Origin: an uncultured Collinsella sp.
Lineage (GTDB): Bacteria > Actinomycetota > Coriobacteriia > Coriobacteriales > Coriobacteriaceae
Assembly (NCBI GenBank): GCA_958403395.1
Contig: CATXXF010000059.1
Span: forward strand, 1-10,227
DNA length: 10,227 nt
Reading direction: 5' to 3'
Shown: positions 6,838-10,227 of the stretch, in pieces
How the letters are laid out: every line of letters starts with the position of its first letter
Position numbering within the stretch: position 1 is the first letter of the stretch
Translations under genes and position numbers: made by a program
The notes under the pieces: model-generated
What the model was told of the DNA's origin: nothing
Seen by the model: the letters and a program-made list of their open reading frames with translations, nothing else
The model's database searches: none

Positions 6838-7240
6838 CTAAAGCTGCCTCCTGGGCGGCATCCGCTATGGGATAGCCGTCCTCGTCCTTTTCGATCGCAA
6901 GCGTGGCGGGAACGTTTTCCAGCGCACGCGTGATGCGCTCGGCCTCATCGGTCGAGCGATCGATGCGGAAATCGAGCTCGGGCGTGACGCGCCAATCGAG
7001 CGAGCGGGCCAACAGGCTACGGATGCGGCCCTTGGCGCTGGCGAGCGCCTCCATGACCTCGTCGTAGCGGCTCGCGTCGCACGACACGTACGCGCGCGCG
7101 AACGAACGGTCCACCGCGACCTCGACCGCGGTCAGGGTGACCAGGTCGAGACGCGGATCGGAAACCTCAAAGAGCAGGATATAACCGAGCTTCTCGCGAA
7201 GCTGCTCGCCCAGACGGCGGGTTGCCTGCGTTTGCTTCAT
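6830..7240 (-). CDS. rbfA: 30S ribosome-binding factor A (RbfA)
   Basis: RbfA is a small KH-fold protein that binds the immature 30S subunit near the 5' end of 16S rRNA and helps its late maturation, notably in the cold. The 136-residue product has the expected N-terminus (RRLGEQLREKLGYILLFEVSDPRL, beginning at residue 8), the strand LTAVEVAVDRSFARAYVS (36-53), the KH helix-kink-helix ASAKGRIRSLLARSL (67-81, with the Ala-x-Gly kink at 69-71) and VTPELDFRIDRSTDEAERI (85-103). A short acidic tail follows (about 117-136). The ATG at 7240-7238 follows the infB stop by 11 bases. Its Shine-Dalgarno AGGGGG (7253-7248) overlaps the infB stop codon TAG (7254-7252), an arrangement that favours coupling of RbfA synthesis to IF2. 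Confidence 0.95.
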   Translation of the reverse strand: MKQTQATRRLGEQLREKLGYILLFEVSDPRLDLVTLTAVEVAVDRSFARAYVSCDASRYDEVMEALASAKGRIRSLLARSLDWRVTPELDFRIDRSTDEAERITRALENVPATLAIEKDEDGYPIADAAQEAALDE

Positions 7241-7251
7241 AGCGCTACCCC

Positions 7252-9966
7252 CTACTCGGTACGGGCAACCTGGTCGATGCGGTAGCCCTCAATGGTGTCG
7301 CCAGGCTTGATGTCCTGGAAATTCTCCAGGCCAATACCGCCCTCGGAGCCGCTCTTGAGGCTCTTGGCCTCGTCCTTGTAGTGACGCATCGAGGCGATTT
7401 TACCGTTGAAGACCACGATGCCGTCGCGCACCAGGCGCACGGAATCGGTCGCGGCGATCTCGCCCTCTTCGACGCGGACACCGGCGGCGATGCCGACTTT
7501 GGGCACCTTGAAGGTGTCCAGGACGGTCGCAGTGCCCGTGGAGACCTCAACCTCGGTGGGCTTGAGCATGCCGATACGGGCAGCGTCGAGGTCCTCGAGG
7601 CACTTGTAGATGACGTCGTAGCAACGGATCTCGACGCCCTCGCGCTCGGCGGCGGAGCGGGCCTTGCCGTCGGGACGAACGCCAAAGCCGATGATGATGG
7701 CGTTGGAGGCGTCGGCCAGGACGACGTCGGTCTCGTTGATGGCGCCAACGGCGGAGTGGATCGTGTTGATGCGCACCTCGGACTGGTCCATCTTGTCGAG
7801 CGAGTCCTGAAGGGCCTCGATGGAGCCCTGGACGTCGGCCTTGATGATCAGGTTGAGCTCCTTGACCTCGGCGTCGGCGATGGTCTCGAAGAGGTTCTCG
7901 AGCGTCACGTGCTTCACGCGGCTCTGCTCCTCGATACGGGCCTTGAGCGAACGCTCGTCGGCCAGTGCACGAGCCTCGCGCTCGTCCTCGAACACACGGA
8001 ACTCGTCGCCGGCGTTGGGGACGGACTGCAGGCCCAGGATCTCGACGGCGTCGGAGGGACCGGCCTCGGTGACGGCGTTGCCCTTGGGGTCGAGCATGGC
8101 GCGGACGCGGCCATAGGTGAGGCCGGCGACCAGCGTGTCGCCCACGTGCAGGGTACCGCGGGTCACGAGCACGGTGGCAACCGAGCCGCGGCCCTTGTCG
8201 AGCTTAGCCTCGAGGACGTTGCCCGAAGCGAAGGTGTCAGGGTTGGCCTTGAGCTCGAGCACGTCGGCCTGGAGCAGGACGGTCTCGAGCAGGTCATCGA
8301 TACCGATCTTCTGCTTGGCCGAGATGTTGACGAACATGTTCTGTCCGCCCCACTCCTCGGGGATGATGCCGTACTCGGTGAGCTCCTGGCGCACGCGATC
8401 GGGGTTGGCGCCCGGCTTATCAATCTTGTTGACGGCGACGACGATGGGTACGCCGGCGGCCTTGGCGTGATTGATCGACTCGATGGTCTGGGGCATGACG
8501 CCGTCGTCGGCAGCCACGATCAGGATGACGATGTCGGTCACCTTGGCGCCGCGGGCACGCATGGCCGTAAAGGTGGCGTGACCGGGGGTATCGATGAAGG
8601 TGATCTTGCGGTCGTTGATCATGACCTGCGAAGCGCCGATGGCCTGCGTAATGCCGCCCGCCTCGCCGGCAGCGACGCCGGTGTGACGGATGGCGTCGAG
8701 CAGCGAAGTCTTGCCGTGGTCGACGTGGCCCATGACGGTGACGACCGGGGCACGCGGCTTAAGGTCGGCGGGATCGTCGTAGAACGAGAAGGTGTTCTCC
8801 TCCTCGGGGGTGATGATCTTGATCTGACGGCCCAGATCGTCGGCAACGAGCTCGACGAGGTCGTCGGACATGGACTGCGTCATGGTAAGCGGCGTGCCCA
8901 GCAGGAACAGGCGCTTGATGATGTCGTTGGCCGGAACGTCGAGCGCCTCGGCGAGCTCCTGGACGGTGACGCCCTGGGAGACCTTGATGGCATCGAGCTC
9001 CTCGGGGTTCACGCCCTGGGCCAGCGCCTCCTCTATCTTGCGCTCTTCCTGAGCCTTTGCGGCCTCGCGCTCGCGCTTCTCCTTGCGCTTTTTGCGGCGA
9101 CCGGTGGACTCGCGAGAGGCCTCCTCGACGGCGGCACGAGCCTCCTCGAGCACCTTCTCGCGGCTGTACTCCTCGGCCTCGCGAGCCATGCGGCTGTAGT
9201 GGTCCTCTTCGTTGTTGTGACCGCCCTTGCGCTTCTTGCCCTTGCCCTGCTTGTCGGGGTTGGGGAAGTCCATGCCGGCAGCGACGTTGTTGCTGGCGTT
9301 GGTGCGATGGCTGTGCGGGCGGTTCTCGGAGGCGTTGCGCTCGGAGTTGTTGTCGGAGGCGTTGCGATCATTACGACGGCCACCGCGACGGTCGTTGTTG
9401 CCGCCACGACGGTTGCCGCGCTCGGCGGCGCGCTCGGCCTTGGCCTTCTCCTCGGCGTCCTTCTTCTCCTTGAGCACGGTCTCCTGTGCGGCGATCTGGT
9501 CGAGCAGCGAACGGAAGCGCGAACCGGAGTCGGAAGCGGGAACGGCGCGGCGCTGGGCCTCGCGAGCAGCCTCCTCCTTCTCGCGGGCAAGGCGCTCCTG
9601 CTCGACCTTCTTCTTAGCCTCGGCCTCGGCGCGGGCGGCCTCCTCGGCAGCCTGGGCGGCTGCGAACTGACGGCGCTCCTCCTCGCGAGCCTTCTCGGCA
9701 GCGATGCGCTCGCGCTCTGCCTCGGCAGCGCGTGCTGCCTCCTCGGCGGCAGCGGCCTGCTCCTCGGCCTGCTTGGCGGCCTCGACTTCCTGGGCGCGGG
9801 CCTCGATCACCGAGGCGAGCTGCTTGCGGACCATAGCGACGTAGGCGTCCTCCAAAGCGGAGGAAGCGGACTTAGCGGGAATCTTCATTTCGGCGAGATG
9901 ACCCATCAGTTCCTTGGAGGTCATGCCGAACTCTTTGGCCAGCGTGGACACACGGACTTTTGCCAT
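7252..9966 (-). CDS. infB: Translation initiation factor IF-2
   Basis: IF2 is the GTPase that brings initiator tRNA to the 30S subunit and promotes 50S joining. The 904-residue protein starts with an IF2_N domain (MAKVRVSTLAKEFGM..., 1-50), then a long charged helix rich in Ala/Glu/Arg (about 55-142), a second charged helix (150-183), an Arg/Gly/Asn-rich disordered stretch (184-230) and Lys/Arg/Glu-rich segments (240-310). A second IF2_N-like domain lies at 333-380. The G domain shows GHVDHGKT (413-420), GGIT (437-440), DTPGH (459-463), NKID (513-516) and SAK (549-551). Domains II, III and C2 follow to the end (...GDTIEGYRIDQVARTE). The start is ATG at 9966-9964, with AGGTGA (9978-9973) six bases upstream. 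Length fits the long-form IF2 of actinobacteria. Confidence 0.98.
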   Translation of the reverse strand: MAKVRVSTLAKEFGMTSKELMGHLAEMKIPAKSASSALEDAYVAMVRKQLASVIEARAQEVEAAKQAEEQAAAAEEAARAAEAERERIAAEKAREEERRQFAAAQAAEEAARAEAEAKKKVEQERLAREKEEAAREAQRRAVPASDSGSRFRSLLDQIAAQETVLKEKKDAEEKAKAERAAERGNRRGGNNDRRGGRRNDRNASDNNSERNASENRPHSHRTNASNNVAAGMDFPNPDKQGKGKKRKGGHNNEEDHYSRMAREAEEYSREKVLEEARAAVEEASRESTGRRKKRKEKREREAAKAQEERKIEEALAQGVNPEELDAIKVSQGVTVQELAEALDVPANDIIKRLFLLGTPLTMTQSMSDDLVELVADDLGRQIKIITPEEENTFSFYDDPADLKPRAPVVTVMGHVDHGKTSLLDAIRHTGVAAGEAGGITQAIGASQVMINDRKITFIDTPGHATFTAMRARGAKVTDIVILIVAADDGVMPQTIESINHAKAAGVPIVVAVNKIDKPGANPDRVRQELTEYGIIPEEWGGQNMFVNISAKQKIGIDDLLETVLLQADVLELKANPDTFASGNVLEAKLDKGRGSVATVLVTRGTLHVGDTLVAGLTYGRVRAMLDPKGNAVTEAGPSDAVEILGLQSVPNAGDEFRVFEDEREARALADERSLKARIEEQSRVKHVTLENLFETIADAEVKELNLIIKADVQGSIEALQDSLDKMDQSEVRINTIHSAVGAINETDVVLADASNAIIIGFGVRPDGKARSAAEREGVEIRCYDVIYKCLEDLDAARIGMLKPTEVEVSTGTATVLDTFKVPKVGIAAGVRVEEGEIAATDSVRLVRDGIVVFNGKIASMRHYKDEAKSLKSGSEGGIGLENFQDIKPGDTIEGYRIDQVARTE

Positions 9967-10057
9967 ATGACTTCACCTACCCTTTCTGGCACCTTGGGTG
10001 CCTAGAGACTGAACGAGCGTGGGAGACGCGCCGGGACCCGCCCGGCGCGACCGCGCG
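9967..10057 (-). promoter_or_regulatory. Intergenic leader of infB with two perfect hairpins
   Basis: This 91-base gap separates the upstream gene from infB. It holds a nine-pair GC-only stem, CGCGCCGGG (10049-10041 with 10035-10027 on the transcript), with a five-base loop, and a six-pair stem GGCACC/GGTGCC (10002-9988) with a three-base loop. Neither is followed by a T-run on the minus strand, so neither reads as an intrinsic terminator. They may be processing, stability or leader-control structures in the message of infB. I see no promoter hexamers in the gap. No ylxR-like open frame fits here. Confidence 0.6.
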
Positions 10058-10227
10058 CTAGATCAGGTCCTCCGCATCATCGAAGGCGTCGGTGTCGTGG
10101 ACACCGCAGAAACGGGAGCCGGGACGAGCCTGGTTGCGGCACTGAATGCCGTCCTCGGACACATACTCGCAGCGGCGGACGTCCTCGTCCTCCTCGTCAC
10201 CGATCAGGTCGGCGGCGGGCTCCTCGT
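10058..10227 (-). CDS. C-terminal end of the gene upstream of infB, probably NusA, with acidic tail and Cys/His motif (partial)
   Basis: The last 56 codons of a gene are visible, ending in TAG at 10060-10058; its start lies outside the window. The peptide begins acidic and Ala/Pro-rich (EEPAADLIGDEDEEDVRR), then has CEYVSEDGIQC, RNQARPGSRFC and GVH, and ends with another acidic stretch (DTDAFDDAEDLI). The spacing C-x9-C-x10-C-x2-H suggests a small zinc-binding module. Assignment to NusA rests on position only: nusA stands upstream of infB in most bacteria, sometimes with ylxR between them. The tail does not resemble the YlxR signature, but none of the NusA S1 or KH domains falls in the window, so the identity remains an inference. 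Confidence 0.55.
   Translation of the reverse strand, partial: EEPAADLIGDEEDEDVRRCEYVSEDGIQCRNQARPGSRFCGVHDTDAFDDAEDLI

Noticed and set aside
7381..10005. Open frame of 874 codons on the plus strand covering nearly all of infB
   Set aside because: It is antisense to a gene with a complete IF2 domain set. Its product is a Leu/Gly/Val/Asp-rich low-complexity sequence without a recognisable domain, as expected when high-GC codon bias removes stops from the opposite strand.

Overview
This is a housekeeping segment of a high-GC bacterial chromosome. Every gene found is on the minus strand, so transcription runs from high to low coordinates. The gene order (upstream factor, infB, rbfA, DHH phosphoesterase, truB, ribF), the actinobacterial-type primary sigma factor and the overall protein character suggest an actinobacterium, most likely class Coriobacteriia (Collinsella or a relative). 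The taxon is an inference from memory of such sequences; no search was run.

Layout in transcription order. (1) 10227-10058: C-terminal end of a gene, probably nusA, with an acidic tail and a Cys/His motif. (2) 10057-9967: a 91-base gap with two perfect hairpins. (3) 9966-7252 infB (IF2), 7240-6830 rbfA, 6837-5794 nrnA-like DHH/DHHA1 phosphoesterase, 5778-4840 truB, 4849-3842 ribF. These are 8-10 base overlaps or 11-15 base gaps, as in one polycistronic unit. (4) 3849-1720 dnaG primase, whose GTG start overlaps the ribF stop by 8 bases. (5) A 110-base AT-richer gap, then 1609-269 rpoD/sigA with a GTG start. (6) 268-54: a terminator-like hairpin, a striking 27-base repeat cluster and a good promoter. 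(7) 53-1: the 5' part of tRNA-Asn(GTT), cut by the window edge.

Functionally, the first part is a translation-machinery cluster: IF2 for initiation, RbfA for 30S maturation, TruB for tRNA pseudouridine 55, a DHH phosphoesterase for degradation of nano-RNA or pAp, and RibF for FMN/FAD. It runs straight into the classic dnaG-rpoD macromolecular-synthesis pair (replication priming and housekeeping transcription). The whole stretch therefore couples information-processing functions, possibly in one transcript up to dnaG.

No mobile element gene, CRISPR array, defence system or biosynthetic cluster is visible. The least explained signals are the inverted/tandem 27-base repeat between sigA and the tRNA, and the C-x9-C-x10-C-x2-H motif in the tail of the upstream gene.
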